A stretch of 64,000 nt of DNA from assembly GCF_003986975.1 (NCBI RefSeq), contig NZ_PIPO01000002.1:1-64000 (forward strand), read 5' to 3'. Shown here in pieces: positions 8,805-18,217 of the stretch. Position numbers and translations under genes: made by a program. The stretch's first letter is position 1; the number at the start of each line of letters is the position of its first letter. The DNA is from Aliidiomarina soli (lineage in GTDB: Bacteria; Pseudomonadota; Gammaproteobacteria; Enterobacterales; Alteromonadaceae). The notes below the pieces were generated by a model. It worked only from the letters and a program-made list of their open reading frames with translations, made no database searches and was not told where the DNA came from.

Positions 8805-10493
8805 ATGTCCCTTTCTATTCAGCAGCGGGTACTCGCGTTGGCATTGATACCACCGGTATTGATTGCCGCTATGGTTACTTTTTACAATTTTTATCAGGCA
8901 CGCCACATGGGCGAACAAACCGTGGCTGACTTCGCAGGACAAATGGAAGGGGACCGACGAGCAGAGGTACGTAACTACCTGCAGCTTGCTATCAGTTCAA
9001 TCCAGCATCTGGTGGTGGCTGACGACGGTAGTAATACCGCACAATTGCAGGAGCAGGCTAAAACCGTTCTGCGCAGTCTGCGGTTCGATGATGCCGGCGA
9101 TGTTGGCTACGTGTTCGTCTATGACCAACAGGGTGTCAGTGTTGCTCACGGTGTCAACCAGGCCCTTGAAGGACGCAATTTACGTGACTTCCAGGACCCA
9201 AATGGGGTTTACCTGATTCAGGAACTGATTGCCGCCGCCGAACGTGGCGGCGACTATGTTGAATACGGGTGGGAAAATAGTAACGGCAATATCGGGCCCA
9301 AGCTTGGCTATGCCGATCTGGTTGAGAAATGGAACTGGGTGGTGGGAACAGGTTTCTGGATTGAAGGTTTGCAGGCCCAGGTTGATGCAACAGCCCAACG
9401 GGTCGACAATGCGGTTACCGAGGCCTTCATTAGTACACTAGTTGCTTCAATTATTGCGGTGCTGATTATCGCAGCGGTTGCATTCTACGTTTCCAGAGGA
9501 ATTACCCGCCCTTTAAAAACCACCGTCACCGCAATGAACGACATTTCTCAGGGGGACGGCGACCTGACTCGCCGCATCACCGTCGAACAGGAAGACGAAC
9601 TCGGTCAGCTCGCGACCTCCTTTAATCGTTTTGCCGATGACGTCGGTAACATGGTAATGACCATCCGTGATTCGTCGGGCGCCATGAATGAAGCCTCGGT
9701 TAAACTTAATCGGGTGCTTAGCGAAACGCGCCAGGGCGTCACCCGGCAGCAGGAAGAAAGCGAACAGGTCGCTACGGCAATTAACGAACTGGCCGCCGCA
9801 TCGCAGGAAGTCGCACGCAGTGCTCAACAGGCTTCCACTGCAGCGAGCCAGGCTGAGGAGCTTGTGCAGTCTGCTAATAGCCAACTGCATTCTGCAGTCG
9901 AAGTCATCCATGGATTGGCCGATCAGGTTGCGGCAGGTACGAACGCTGTAGATCAGTTAAATGAGCAATCAAAACAAATCGGCAGCGTACTGGACGTTAT
10001 CCGCAATATCGCCGAACAAACCAACTTGCTGGCACTCAATGCTGCTATCGAATCAGCCCGCGCGGGTGAGGCCGGCCGTGGCTTTGCGGTAGTCGCCGAC
10101 GAAGTGCGCACCCTGGCCAGCCGGACCCAGGCCAGCACCCACGAAATCCAGGCCATGATTGAACAAGTCCAGCAAGGTACTTCTCAGGTAACGGGTATTA
10201 TGGAAGCTATCGAACAAGGAAGTTCCACCAGCGTGGCTCAGGCCAGTGAAGTCGAAAGCGCCCTGGCTGATGTATTGCAGGCTGTGAATACTATCAATAC
10301 CCAGAACGCACAAATCGCAACCGCGGCGGAAGAGCAAACATCGGTTTCTGAAACGATCAATCAGAACATGACAACCATTGTGGATATTGCCAACCAGACG
10401 GCAGACGGTACCCGTCAGGCGACGAGTTATATGGAAGAACTTGCCGATACGGCGGGACAGTTAGAGAAAAATGTAAGCCGCTACCAGGTGTAG
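8805..10493 (+). CDS. Methyl-accepting chemotaxis protein with periplasmic Cache domain
   Basis: 562 residues from the ATG at 8805, which follows AGGAGAGCAGG; the upstream ATG at 8790 lacks a ribosome site. Order: transmembrane helix (about 8-30), single Cache_2-type ligand domain (about 45-190; [10 protein letters not shown] and [10 protein letters not shown]), second transmembrane helix (about 205-230), HAMP (about 230-285), and a long signalling coiled coil with the kinase-binding hairpin tip around [26 protein letters not shown]. Cache_2 receptors often sense small organic acids, but the ligand cannot be read here. A sigma-28 promoter places it in the motility regulon. Confidence 0.95.
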   Translation: MSLSIQQRVLALALIPPVLIAAMVTFYNFYQARHMGEQTVADFAGQMEGDRRAEVRNYLQLAISSIQHLVVADDGSNTAQLQEQAKTVLRSLRFDDAGDVGYVFVYDQQGVSVAHGVNQALEGRNLRDFQDPNGVYLIQELIAAAERGGDYVEYGWENSNGNIGPKLGYADLVEKWNWVVGTGFWIEGLQAQVDATAQRVDNAVTEAFISTLVASIIAVLIIAAVAFYVSRGITRPLKTTVTAMNDISQGDGDLTRRITVEQEDELGQLATSFNRFADDVGNMVMTIRDSSGAMNEASVKLNRVLSETRQGVTRQQEESEQVATAINELAAASQEVARSAQQASTAASQAEELVQSANSQLHSAVEVIHGLADQVAAGTNAVDQLNEQSKQIGSVLDVIRNIAEQTNLLALNAAIESARAGEAGRGFAVVADEVRTLASRTQASTHEIQAMIEQVQQGTSQVTGIMEAIEQGSSTSVAQASEVESALADVLQAVNTINTQNAQIATAAEEQTSVSETINQNMTTIVDIANQTADGTRQATSYMEELADTAGQLEKNVSRYQV

Positions 10494-10499
10494 CGGCTT
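10475..10499 (+). terminator. Hairpin at the end of the chemoreceptor gene
   Basis: AAGCCGCTA (10475-10483), 7-base loop, TAGCGGCTT (10491-10499): a perfect 9-bp stem that includes the stop codon. Only two T residues follow, so termination strength is uncertain. It also separates this gene from the convergent dsbA. Confidence 0.55.
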
Positions 10500-10515
10500 C
10501 AGGCTTAGCGGGGTA

Positions 10516-11139
10516 TTAGCTGTCTTTATTGACCAGGTACTTGGCCAGTTCCAGATAGTCTGAGAAGAAATCATTACTATCACGGAAGCCTTGAGGGTTC
10601 ATGCGGTAGCGCCCATTGACGATAAACGTCGGGGTCTGCTGCACATTGTACTTTTCTGCTTCACGGCGCATGCGGTTTGCCTGACTGCGAGCAGGAAAGC
10701 TGTTGTACGCATTATCAAACTCATCACGATCAATACCGGCGGCGGCAAAAACACCCGCTAAATCATCCAGCGAATTGCTAACGTTACGCTGCTGGAAATG
10801 CTTACGGAAGACCAGCGGTGCAACCTCTTCGGTCACACCTAAAATATTGGCTGCCGCCCATGCACGAATGGTGATATCGCCCATGTTACGGGGACCAATA
10901 AAGTTTACATGATACTTTTTGAAGCTATCACCGAACTCTTCTCTGACCATTTCGCTAAACGGCTGGAATTGGTAACAACTGCCGCAGTAGAACGAGAAAA
11001 AATCAATGATCTCAGTTTCTTCGGTGGCTTCATCGCTCACCACGTCATAATGCACACCTTCTTCAAAATCCATTGCACTGGCACTCGCCATCATGCCCAA
11101 TGTCGCGGCGGCGACCATTGCTAACCAAAGTTTTTTCAT
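10516..11139 (-). CDS. dsbA: Thiol:disulfide interchange protein DsbA
   Basis: 207 residues with a signal peptide (about 1-22, cleaved after ASA). The thioredoxin-fold active site reads FYCGSCYQF near residue 50, so the dipeptide is Gly-Ser instead of the Pro-His of canonical CPHC DsbA; the cis-proline loop reads QQTPTF. DsbA oxidises cysteine pairs in periplasmic proteins and is reoxidised by DsbB. It lies 48 bases downstream of srkA, the same gene pair as in E. coli. Length and overall sequence support DsbA rather than DsbC or DsbG. The altered dipeptide should change the redox potential. Confidence 0.92.
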   Translation of the reverse strand: MKKLWLAMVAAATLGMMASASAMDFEEGVHYDVVSDEATEETEIIDFFSFYCGSCYQFQPFSEMVREEFGDSFKKYHVNFIGPRNMGDITIRAWAAANILGVTEEVAPLVFRKHFQQRNVSNSLDDLAGVFAAAGIDRDEFDNAYNSFPARSQANRMRREAEKYNVQQTPTFIVNGRYRMNPQGFRDSNDFFSDYLELAKYLVNKDS

Positions 11140-11187
11140 TGTCTGTTTACCTATTTTGAAGCTATTTATAAAAGCATTATGCCTTCG

Positions 11188-12168
11188 TTAGTAACCGGGC
11201 TGCAAGCGCAGCGGTTCTTCGTCCAGCGCTGCAAATTGCTCTTTCAGGGCAAGCACCTGACGCTCCCAGTACGCGGCTTCTGCGAACCAGCCGAAACTAC
11301 GGGGAAAAGCGGGGTCGTCCCAACGCTTTGCCAGCCATGCCATGTACTGAATGATTCGCCAGGCGCGCAAAGGTTCAATTAATTTAAGTTCGGCCGCATT
11401 AAAAGTAGCAAACTCTTCATAGCCGTCAATCAAGGTATCCAGTTGCGCGACCTGATGATGACGCTCCCCGGAAAGCATCATCCATAAATCCTGAATAGCG
11501 GGGCCCTGGCGGCAGTCATCAAAATCGACCAGGGTTAAGCTGTCATCCCGCCACAGCAAGTTACCAACATGACAGTCACCATGCAGGCGAATGGAGTCAT
11601 AGCGCGTGAGATCCAAGTCATTCAGGCGAGCCACGACAAGGTCCAAAATGGTGAAAAAAGGCAGGCGAATTGAATCTGGGATCAACGCACAGCCTCGCAA
11701 TTGTTCGGTTGCCTGCTCAAGATCAGGGGGGCTATACAGTAATGGTCGGTGCACAAAGGGGGTCCGTTTCCCCACCATATGCATCCGCCCGACCTGACGC
11801 CCGAGCTGAAACAAGTGCTCGTCCTGATCCGCTTCCAGTGCTCGCCCGCCCACACTTGGGAACAGCGAAAAACGGAAACCAGCATGCTCTGCCAGCGTAG
11901 TGTCACCCAGCGTCAGCGGTGCCACCACCGGGATCTCAGCCTCTTTGAGTTCGGCCAGAAACGAATGCTCCTCAAGGATCTGCTGATCATTCCAGCGTTG
12001 CGGACGATAAAACTTGGCAACGTAACGCTTGCCGTCGGCGGCAAACTGGTAGACCCGGTTTTCATAGCTGTTCAGTGCCAGCAATCCGGTATCCGGCCAT
12101 ACATCGACGGCTTCAAGGGCATCCATAATCAGGTCTGGGGTGAGACCAGTAAAACTAAAATCTGTCAT
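11188..12168 (-). CDS. srkA: Stress response serine/threonine kinase SrkA (YihE/RdoA)
   Basis: 326 residues, the usual size. Aminoglycoside-phosphotransferase-like kinase fold: RYVAKFYRP (ATP-site Lys, about 48-56), the catalytic loop RLHGDCHVGNLLW (about 195-207) and the metal-binding LVDFDD (about 213-218). E. coli SrkA protects cells under envelope and oxidative stress and is controlled by Cpx together with dsbA, which follows here. The start codon overlaps the ccoG stop by ATGA, so ccoG-srkA-dsbA may be co-transcribed. Confidence 0.94.
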   Translation of the reverse strand: MTDFSFTGLTPDLIMDALEAVDVWPDTGLLALNSYENRVYQFAADGKRYVAKFYRPQRWNDQQILEEHSFLAELKEAEIPVVAPLTLGDTTLAEHAGFRFSLFPSVGGRALEADQDEHLFQLGRQVGRMHMVGKRTPFVHRPLLYSPPDLEQATEQLRGCALIPDSIRLPFFTILDLVVARLNDLDLTRYDSIRLHGDCHVGNLLWRDDSLTLVDFDDCRQGPAIQDLWMMLSGERHHQVAQLDTLIDGYEEFATFNAAELKLIEPLRAWRIIQYMAWLAKRWDDPAFPRSFGWFAEAAYWERQVLALKEQFAALDEEPLRLQPGY

Positions 12169-13595
12169 CTTGTTGATAAAAAATTACTCTGGGTTGTTCG
12201 CTCAACCTCAGAGTCTGACACCGAGCTCACCGTAAAGCGAATCTCAATCAGGCTGGCATCAAGAAAATACGGGTCTATCGCAACGGTAACTGGCACCGTA
12301 TACACTTCACCGCCTTCAATGCGCAGTTCTGTCGGCCCCATATAATCGATTTCATCTAGTCCACTTACCTCGATGCGGAAGGTGTCCGCCTGCTGCGATT
12401 TATTGATAATCCGCAGCTGATACACGTTCTCAATGAAGCCCTGCTGATTTTCCCGGAACAGGGTATTACGGTCACGCACCACATCCAGCTCAAGAGGAAC
12501 CCGGAACAGAATGTCTAACACCAACAGCGCCGTTAACACCAGAAGTGCCGCACCATAGCCAACGCTTTTCAAGCGGAAAACTTTGGTTTTACCGCCTTCC
12601 AGGCGCCGTTCCGTGGTAAAGCTAATGAGCTTTTTCGGGTAACCCATTTTCTCCATCACATTGTCGCAGGCGTCGATGCAGGCACCACAGTTAATGCATT
12701 CGTACTGCAAGCCATTGCGAATATCGATACCGGTCGGACAAACCTGGACACACAGGTTACAGTCAATGCAGTCGCCAAGCCCGAGCGCTCGCGGGTCCTG
12801 TTTACGCCCTCGGGGTCCACGTGGCTCGCCGCGTTTTTCGTCGTAAGCGACAATAAAGGTATCTTTATCAAACATCGCCGACTGAAAGCGGGCGTAGGGG
12901 CATATGTGGGTGCACATAATTTCACGCATCCAGCCGGCGTTACCGTAGGTGGCGAGAGTAAAGAAGATAACCGACCCCGTCGCCCATGCTCCCGACTGGA
13001 GCAGAAAAAACTCACCAAACAACTGCCGGATATCGGTGAAGTAGCCGACAAAGGTCAGTGCGGTCAGTAGAGCGACCAACAGCCAGGCGACGTGCTTCAG
13101 CACTTTACGCATAGCCTTGTCTGCGTCCATGGGCCGCTGATCGAGCTTCATTCGCTGGTGCCGCGAGCCTTCAATCTTGCGTTCAAACCACATAAAGATG
13201 AAGGTCCAGGTGGTTTGTGGACAAGTAAAGCCACACCAGACCCGACCCCATAAAGTGGTAACAAGAAACAGGGCAAACGCAGAGACCATGAAGATCCAGG
13301 CCAGAATGGTCAGATCCTGAGGCCACAGGGTCAGCCCGAAAATACGGAAGCGCTGATCCAGAATATTGAGCAGAATTGCCTGCTCTCCCTGATAGGTTAA
13401 CCAGGGTAACAGCAGGAAGAGTGCCATCAGCGCAAAGCCTAACAAGCGACGGGCTGTTTCAACCCGGCCTTTTACGTCACGTACATAAATACGATCCGTT
13501 GGAGCATGCTGAGTGGACCCCTTAGCGGGCTGGATTTTGACAGGTTTACCAACGCTGTCCGGCGCTTTATCCTTCACTTCAATATTTTGCTGCAT
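12165..13595 (-). CDS. ccoG: Cytochrome c oxidase accessory protein CcoG (FixG/RdxA)
   Basis: 476 residues. Membrane segments at about 50-70, 90-115, 165-185, 205-225 and 340-360. Between them lie CGFTCPQTTW, the CTHICPYARFQ motif, and a two-cluster ferredoxin segment (CIDCNLCVQVCP and CINCGACIDACD, about 260-300). The C-terminal part is an immunoglobulin-like periplasmic domain. CcoG handles copper for assembly of the cbb3 oxidase. The ccoNOPQ genes are not in the window, so ccoG is detached from them here. I see no clear ribosome site before ATG 13595. Confidence 0.95.
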   Translation of the reverse strand: MQQNIEVKDKAPDSVGKPVKIQPAKGSTQHAPTDRIYVRDVKGRVETARRLLGFALMALFLLLPWLTYQGEQAILLNILDQRFRIFGLTLWPQDLTILAWIFMVSAFALFLVTTLWGRVWCGFTCPQTTWTFIFMWFERKIEGSRHQRMKLDQRPMDADKAMRKVLKHVAWLLVALLTALTFVGYFTDIRQLFGEFFLLQSGAWATGSVIFFTLATYGNAGWMREIMCTHICPYARFQSAMFDKDTFIVAYDEKRGEPRGPRGRKQDPRALGLGDCIDCNLCVQVCPTGIDIRNGLQYECINCGACIDACDNVMEKMGYPKKLISFTTERRLEGGKTKVFRLKSVGYGAALLVLTALLVLDILFRVPLELDVVRDRNTLFRENQQGFIENVYQLRIINKSQQADTFRIEVSGLDEIDYMGPTELRIEGGEVYTVPVTVAIDPYFLDASLIEIRFTVSSVSDSEVERTTQSNFLSTR

Positions 13596-13695
13596 CGCGG
13601 CATACCACTACTAGTACCGTAAGTGCCGTCAGTATACGCCTTTCGGCAGCAAAGATCAGGCCACAGAGCTTGCGGTGCATCAAACAGTCGCACGG

Positions 13696-14937
13696 TTAAA
13701 CCTCGTCTTGCTGGCATTGCGCCAGTACCACATCAAATAGCAGGTTGCTGCCCATTTCGACATGATGCCAGTGCGACCATTCGTCGGGAGCGTGGCTTAC
13801 ACCGTTGACGGAAGGAATAAAAATCAAACCAGCTTCGCTAATCTGAGTGAAAAACTGAACATCATGACCGGCGCCGCTTGGCATCCGCAGATACTTATAG
13901 TCTCGTGCTGCGGCTTTTTTCTCCATCAATTCGATCATGCTGTCACTGCAGTAGTCCGGCGCCAGCCAGCTGACCTCTTCCCTTTCATAGCGAAGTCGAT
14001 GGCGCCGGGCGATGGATAACAAGGTTTTATCGCAGGCTTCCGCCAACTCTTTCATGACGGTTTCGCTCATATCACGAGCAACAATGGTAAAAATAGCTTC
14101 ACCAGGCACTGTATGTGGGTAGCCTGGTTTGAGCTCAACTTTGCCCACCGTTATGCGCGTTTTATCGGTCCCATTTTCGTCGATAATCCGGGGGATCTCG
14201 TGGGCAAAATCAGCCAGCCCCATAAAGGCGTCGCTGCGCATATCCATCGGTGCTGTCCCGGCATGATCGGCTTTACCTTTGAGGTGAACAATCCACTTAA
14301 AGACCCCAGATATTCCATCGACAATACCAATCGGAATATTTTGCTGTTCCAGGACCGGACCCTGTTCTATATGTAACTCCAGAAAGCTGCGCATACTGCC
14401 TTTTGGCCAGGCAACCTCTAAGGCGTCCATCGGATTAAAACCGTGGGCTTTCATCGCATCCGTGAGGTAGACACCATCCGCGTCATGAGCCGACAGCAGC
14501 CAGTCCATATTGAGCTTGCCAGTAATCGCCTGAGCACCGAACATGCCGCCAAAGCGACCTTCTTCTTCGGCAGTGGCGACCACCCGTATGGGGTAATCGA
14601 GCGCGATTGACTGCTCCTTCATACAGCGCAGGATTTCAAGACCCGCCATCACCCCCAGAGCACCGTCGAAAATACCGCCCGCAGGCACCGTATCGAGATG
14701 GGAACCAATCACTACCGCAGGTTTATCAAGGTCGCCGAGACCAAACCAGACATTGCCGCCGCCATCAATATCAGCGATAAACCCCTCATTCAGAGCCAGA
14801 TCGCGCAACCAGTAGCGTGCTTTCATATCGGCGTCGGTAAAGCCAGACCGGTAGACCCCATGGTCCTTTTCGTTGAAACCTATTTTAGAAAGTTCGAGAA
14901 GGCTAGATTTAAGGCGAGACAGGTTAATCTGCTGCAT
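13696..14937 (-). CDS. M20 family amidohydrolase (HyuC/AllC-type, Zn-dependent)
   Basis: 413 residues. Metal-binding residues of the hydantoinase/carbamoylase group are visible: GSHLDTVPAGG (about 78-88), EEEGRF (about 124-129), LELHIEQGP (about 190-198) and GAGHDVQFF near residue 375. Members cleave N-carbamoyl amino acids, beta-ureidopropionate or allantoate. The substrate cannot be fixed from sequence: no hydantoinase, allantoinase or pyrimidine degradation gene lies nearby. It sits between mgtE and ccoG on the same strand with gaps of 45 and 100 bases. Confidence 0.87.
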   Translation of the reverse strand: MQQINLSRLKSSLLELSKIGFNEKDHGVYRSGFTDADMKARYWLRDLALNEGFIADIDGGGNVWFGLGDLDKPAVVIGSHLDTVPAGGIFDGALGVMAGLEILRCMKEQSIALDYPIRVVATAEEEGRFGGMFGAQAITGKLNMDWLLSAHDADGVYLTDAMKAHGFNPMDALEVAWPKGSMRSFLELHIEQGPVLEQQNIPIGIVDGISGVFKWIVHLKGKADHAGTAPMDMRSDAFMGLADFAHEIPRIIDENGTDKTRITVGKVELKPGYPHTVPGEAIFTIVARDMSETVMKELAEACDKTLLSIARRHRLRYEREEVSWLAPDYCSDSMIELMEKKAAARDYKYLRMPSGAGHDVQFFTQISEAGLIFIPSVNGVSHAPDEWSHWHHVEMGSNLLFDVVLAQCQQDEV

Positions 14938-14942
14938 AGTGA

Positions 14943-14971
14943 CTCCCAGTCAGTAAGGTTCAGGCTGGGAG
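14943..14971. repeat. Intergenic inverted repeat between mgtE and the amidohydrolase
   Basis: CTCCCAG (14943-14949) and CTGGGAG (14965-14971) form a 7-bp stem with a 15-base loop. A second hairpin GGTTAGC/GCTAACC (14981-14999) overlaps the mgtE stop codon. Neither is followed by a T tract; they may stabilise mRNA ends or partly terminate mgtE transcripts. Confidence 0.4.
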
Positions 14972-14982
14972 CCACCTGTAGG

Positions 14983-16335
14983 TTAGCCGAGTGCTAACCC
15001 GAGGATTGCCGTGGCAATGGAAAAATATACCATTACCCCAGTGGCATCGGCAATTGTGGTCACCAAAGGTGTACTTGCCGTTGCCGGGTCCCAACCGAGA
15101 CGCTTTAGTAAGAAAGGTAGTAGTAGACCAACCAGGCTGCCAATCATTACGATACTTAGCATGCTTAACCCGATGACCAGCATGATCTCCGGGGCGCGGA
15201 AGTAGGCCACAACCATAACCGCAGCCGCCATCGAAAGACCCAGTGAAAAACAAACCAACAGCTCTTTGGCAAATAACTTAAGCACATCCCCTTTGCCGAT
15301 ATCACCGGTGGCGATCGCCCGTATTACCAGCGTCGCTGTCTGTGAGCCGGAGTTACCACCACTGGCAATCAGCAAGGGTAAGAAGAACAGGAGCGTGCCA
15401 TAGGCCATAATAGTGTCTTCATAGTAGGCAATAGCGGCACCTGAAAAGATATTCACAAACACCAGCAGCACCAGCCAGTTGATTCGTTTGCTATATAAGG
15501 TTCTTGGGCTGGCGTCGCGCAGGCTGGCTTCCAGCTTACCGACGGTTGCTGATTTGTGCATGGTGTCAGTGTCTTCTTCTTCGACCACGTCCATCGCGTC
15601 ATCGAAGGTCACCATCCCCACCAGCAGGTTATCATTGGTCACCGCCGGAATAGCAATCAAGTCATAACGGGAAATAATACGCGCCGCTTCTGACTTGGGC
15701 ATGTCCGGGTTCACACTGACCACATCGACTGTCATCAGGTCGTCAATCTGTTCATGCGGGGTAGCGGTCAGCAACTGGCGTAATGACACCACACCAGCTA
15801 GCTTGTGCTGCGCATCAACCACATAGACCTGATAAATAGTTTCTTTTTCCGGCGCACTCTGACGTAGCTTCTTCAATGCCTGCTCTACCGTGCATCCGAC
15901 CGGTATCGTGGCATAATCAGAGGTCATCACCGAGCCCACCACGCCTTCTTCATAACTGACCAGGCGCAACAGGTCTTCGCGTTCTGAACGTGCCAGCCGG
16001 CGCATCAGTGCATCCTGCAGCTTAAGATCCAGCAGGGCATAGACATCAGCCCGCTCGTCCGACGACATATCGCGGAACAGCTGCGCCAACAGGCTCAGCT
16101 CCATGTGCGAAGCAACTTCCTGCTGGTGGGTCGGACGTAAATACCCAAACACCTCAGCCTGCTGCTGAGGTTCCATCATTTCCATCAGCGCCAGCGTATT
16201 GTAAACCTCAAAATGCTCGTCGAGGTATTCCGCCACGTCCGCCGATGGCATCGCGTTGAGCGCTGCTTTTAACCCTTCTGCGTCGCCGTGCTCGACCAAC
16301 TCGACGAGATTTTCATAGCCTTCTACATATTGCAT
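14983..16335 (-). CDS. mgtE: Magnesium transporter MgtE
   Basis: 450 residues, standard length. N-terminal superhelical MgtE_N domain (about 10-125), two CBS domains (about 130-255) that sense cytosolic magnesium, and a C-terminal five-helix pore domain (about 280-450) with the family-typical ASGGNSGSQTATLVIRA segment. It works as a homodimer Mg2+ channel gated by its own cytosolic domains. It follows apbE by 18 bases on the same strand, so the two are probably co-transcribed; a link between magnesium uptake and Mg-dependent flavin transfer is plausible but inferred. Confidence 0.95.
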   Translation of the reverse strand: MQYVEGYENLVELVEHGDAEGLKAALNAMPSADVAEYLDEHFEVYNTLALMEMMEPQQQAEVFGYLRPTHQQEVASHMELSLLAQLFRDMSSDERADVYALLDLKLQDALMRRLARSEREDLLRLVSYEEGVVGSVMTSDYATIPVGCTVEQALKKLRQSAPEKETIYQVYVVDAQHKLAGVVSLRQLLTATPHEQIDDLMTVDVVSVNPDMPKSEAARIISRYDLIAIPAVTNDNLLVGMVTFDDAMDVVEEEDTDTMHKSATVGKLEASLRDASPRTLYSKRINWLVLLVFVNIFSGAAIAYYEDTIMAYGTLLFFLPLLIASGGNSGSQTATLVIRAIATGDIGKGDVLKLFAKELLVCFSLGLSMAAAVMVVAYFRAPEIMLVIGLSMLSIVMIGSLVGLLLPFLLKRLGWDPATASTPLVTTIADATGVMVYFSIATAILGLALG

Positions 16336-16353
16336 GGCATTCTCCTTTACGAG

Positions 16354-17394
16354 TTATTGCACTGTTGGCACGCGCATATCCGCCTGATGATCCTGCTCAA
16401 AACGTTGTGACATATGGCTAATAAACCCATCATCCCCACGGGTAATAAACAATGCCGCAATATCGTGCTGGTTGGCAAACGCCAGTCCGCGTTCCGTTCC
16501 CATCACCAGTAGCGCCGTAGCGTACCCATCGGCATCTGTCGCATTGTCTGCCAGCACGGTCACCGCAGCGAGCTTGTGGCTGATAGGTAAACCCGTTGTC
16601 GGGTCAATGGTATGCGAATAGCGTACGCCATTTTCTTCAAAATAGTTGCGGTAATCACCTGACCCGACCAGGGCGATATTCTCAATCGGGAGGATATGCT
16701 GAACAACCTGGCGCCCCTCGGTAGGCGCCTCAATACCAACGCGCCAGCGCGTCTCTTCACTGCGCATGCCTTTAGCGTATATATCACCACCAATATTTAC
16801 CAGATGGTTATCGATACCCTGCTCAGTTAAATACGAACTTACTGCATCGACGCCATAGCCTTTTGCAATCCCGGATAGTTCGATAAAAATATCACTGGTG
16901 CGCATGGCGCTTTGTTCGTTTTCGTCCAGGATTAGGAAATGGTAGCCAACTTCCTCTAAGCGCTGCTCGATTTCGTCCTCGTCAGGTGCCGAGGTCACTC
17001 GACCATCACGACCAAACCCCCACAGGTTGACCAGTCCTCCAACCGTATGGTCAAAGCGTCCCTGTGAACGTGAGGCAATTGCTTCACTGCGCTGCAGCAC
17101 ATAAAAAAGCTCATCGTCAACGGTTACAGGCTGATGCAAAGGTGCATTATTGAGTTGGTTTAATACCGAGTCATCGCGATAGGTCGACATCTGCCGATCC
17201 ACTTCATTCAGCGTAGTCATGATGCCCTGTTCAAGCTGCGCCAAATCAACATCGTCGTGTGCGGTACCCAGCGTTACCTCAAAAAAGGTGCCAAAGATTT
17301 CGCCACGCAGGGTATGGGGCTCCACGGGCCTGCTACAGGCGACCAACATACTGATTAGAAGAAGAATCGAAAACAGGCGGGAAAACATGGTCAT
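16354..17394 (-). CDS. apbE: FAD:protein FMN transferase ApbE (lipoprotein)
   Basis: 346 residues. Lipoprotein signal with lipobox LVAC (Cys about 20). Typical ApbE features follow: GEIFGTFFEVTLG, DRQMSTY, GGLVNLWGFG, ELSGIAKGYGVD, NIGGDIYAKG and SHTIDPTTGLP. ApbE moves FMN from FAD to a Thr of flavoproteins such as NqrB, NqrC and RnfG, and needs Mg2+. No nqr or rnf genes are in the window. ATG 17394 has GAGG seven bases upstream; an in-frame ATG at 17388 is an alternative. Confidence 0.93.
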   Translation of the reverse strand: MTMFSRLFSILLLISMLVACSRPVEPHTLRGEIFGTFFEVTLGTAHDDVDLAQLEQGIMTTLNEVDRQMSTYRDDSVLNQLNNAPLHQPVTVDDELFYVLQRSEAIASRSQGRFDHTVGGLVNLWGFGRDGRVTSAPDEDEIEQRLEEVGYHFLILDENEQSAMRTSDIFIELSGIAKGYGVDAVSSYLTEQGIDNHLVNIGGDIYAKGMRSEETRWRVGIEAPTEGRQVVQHILPIENIALVGSGDYRNYFEENGVRYSHTIDPTTGLPISHKLAAVTVLADNATDADGYATALLVMGTERGLAFANQHDIAALFITRGDDGFISHMSQRFEQDHQADMRVPTVQ

Positions 17395-17482
17395 TGCGCT
17401 ACCTCATTCAGTATGCTGGAAAAAATCTCCCAAATTCTACCAAAAGGCCGGAAAATGAGCCACAAAGAAGCGCTGCCAGTAG

Positions 17483-17511
17483 AAAAAAAGAACCCGCCGG
17501 GGAGGCGGGTT
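17483..17511 (-). terminator. Rho-independent terminator of ahpC-ahpD
   Basis: On the minus strand the stem AACCCGCC/GGCGGGTT (17491-17511) is followed by CTTTTTTTC (17482-17490). This is a classical terminator about 75 bases beyond the ahpD stop. A further imperfect inverted repeat (CGGGAG/CTCCCG, about 17550-17575) lies between it and the gene. Confidence 0.85.
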
Positions 17512-17585
17512 AAAAGTTTCAACGGTCGTTTGGGGAACTTCCGTTACCGGGAGCAAAGGATGAGTTACTCCCGGGTCTTGCAGGT

Positions 17586-18113
17586 TCAGGACAGCGCGTA
17601 AGCAGTTTTCGCTGCATTCAAAACCGCAGCCATCTTGGCCGCACTTTGCACGGCCTGGGCTGATACGCCATGATCCAGCAGTGTCTTCACATGCGAATCA
17701 ATGCACATGCCGCAGCCATTGAGGGCGGATACTGCCAATGAATAAAGTTCGAAATCAACTTTCTCGACACCTGGGTTCGCCATTGCGTTCATGCGCAGTC
17801 CGGCAGGCATCTTGGCAAACTGTTTGTCAGAGGCCAGGTGTAAAAATCGATAGTAAATATTGTTCATCGCCATTAACGAGGCAGCGGTTTTAGCCGCTTC
17901 AACCACGTTGGCTTCAACATTGCCTTCGGCTTCAGCTTCGACTGCTTTGATCAGCTTGCTGTCATTCAGCGAATAGGCCAGAGAAAGCGCTGTTCCATAA
18001 AACTGGTCCTTGGTCATCCCACTTGCGTCAGGATTGGAAAACAGGTTACCCAGATTCAGCTTGGTATCTTTTGAGTGGCTACCAAGCCCTGATTTGTAGT
18101 CTGCAATAGTCAT
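17586..18113 (-). CDS. ahpD: Alkyl hydroperoxidase AhpD
   Basis: 175 residues, matching the size and overall pattern of mycobacterial AhpD (MNNIYYR, PAGLRMNAMANPG, FELYSLAVSALNGC). The catalytic CGMCIDSH places Cys134, Cys137 and His141 in the expected arrangement. AhpD reduces AhpC and has weak peroxidase activity of its own, so it probably supplies electrons to the peroxiredoxin encoded just upstream in place of AhpF, which is absent here. It is 104 bases downstream of ahpC with a strong hairpin between them. Confidence 0.93.
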   Translation of the reverse strand: MTIADYKSGLGSHSKDTKLNLGNLFSNPDASGMTKDQFYGTALSLAYSLNDSKLIKAVEAEAEGNVEANVVEAAKTAASLMAMNNIYYRFLHLASDKQFAKMPAGLRMNAMANPGVEKVDFELYSLAVSALNGCGMCIDSHVKTLLDHGVSAQAVQSAAKMAAVLNAAKTAYALS

Positions 18114-18171
18114 ACTTCACTCCAAAATTAGTTGCGTACTGAACAAGGTGGCTTAACAGCCGGGAAATAGC

Positions 18172-18198
18172 AGCGGTGCCCGGTGCTGTGGCACCGCT
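18172..18198 (-). repeat. Hairpin between ahpC and ahpD
   Basis: AGCGGTGCC (18172-18180) and GGCACCGCT (18190-18198) form a perfect 9-bp stem with a 9-base loop about 20 bases past the ahpC stop. No T tract follows. It may stabilise the ahpC transcript or attenuate read-through, giving more AhpC than AhpD. Confidence 0.55.
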
Positions 18199-18217
18199 GA
18201 CGTACTGGGCGCCTCGG

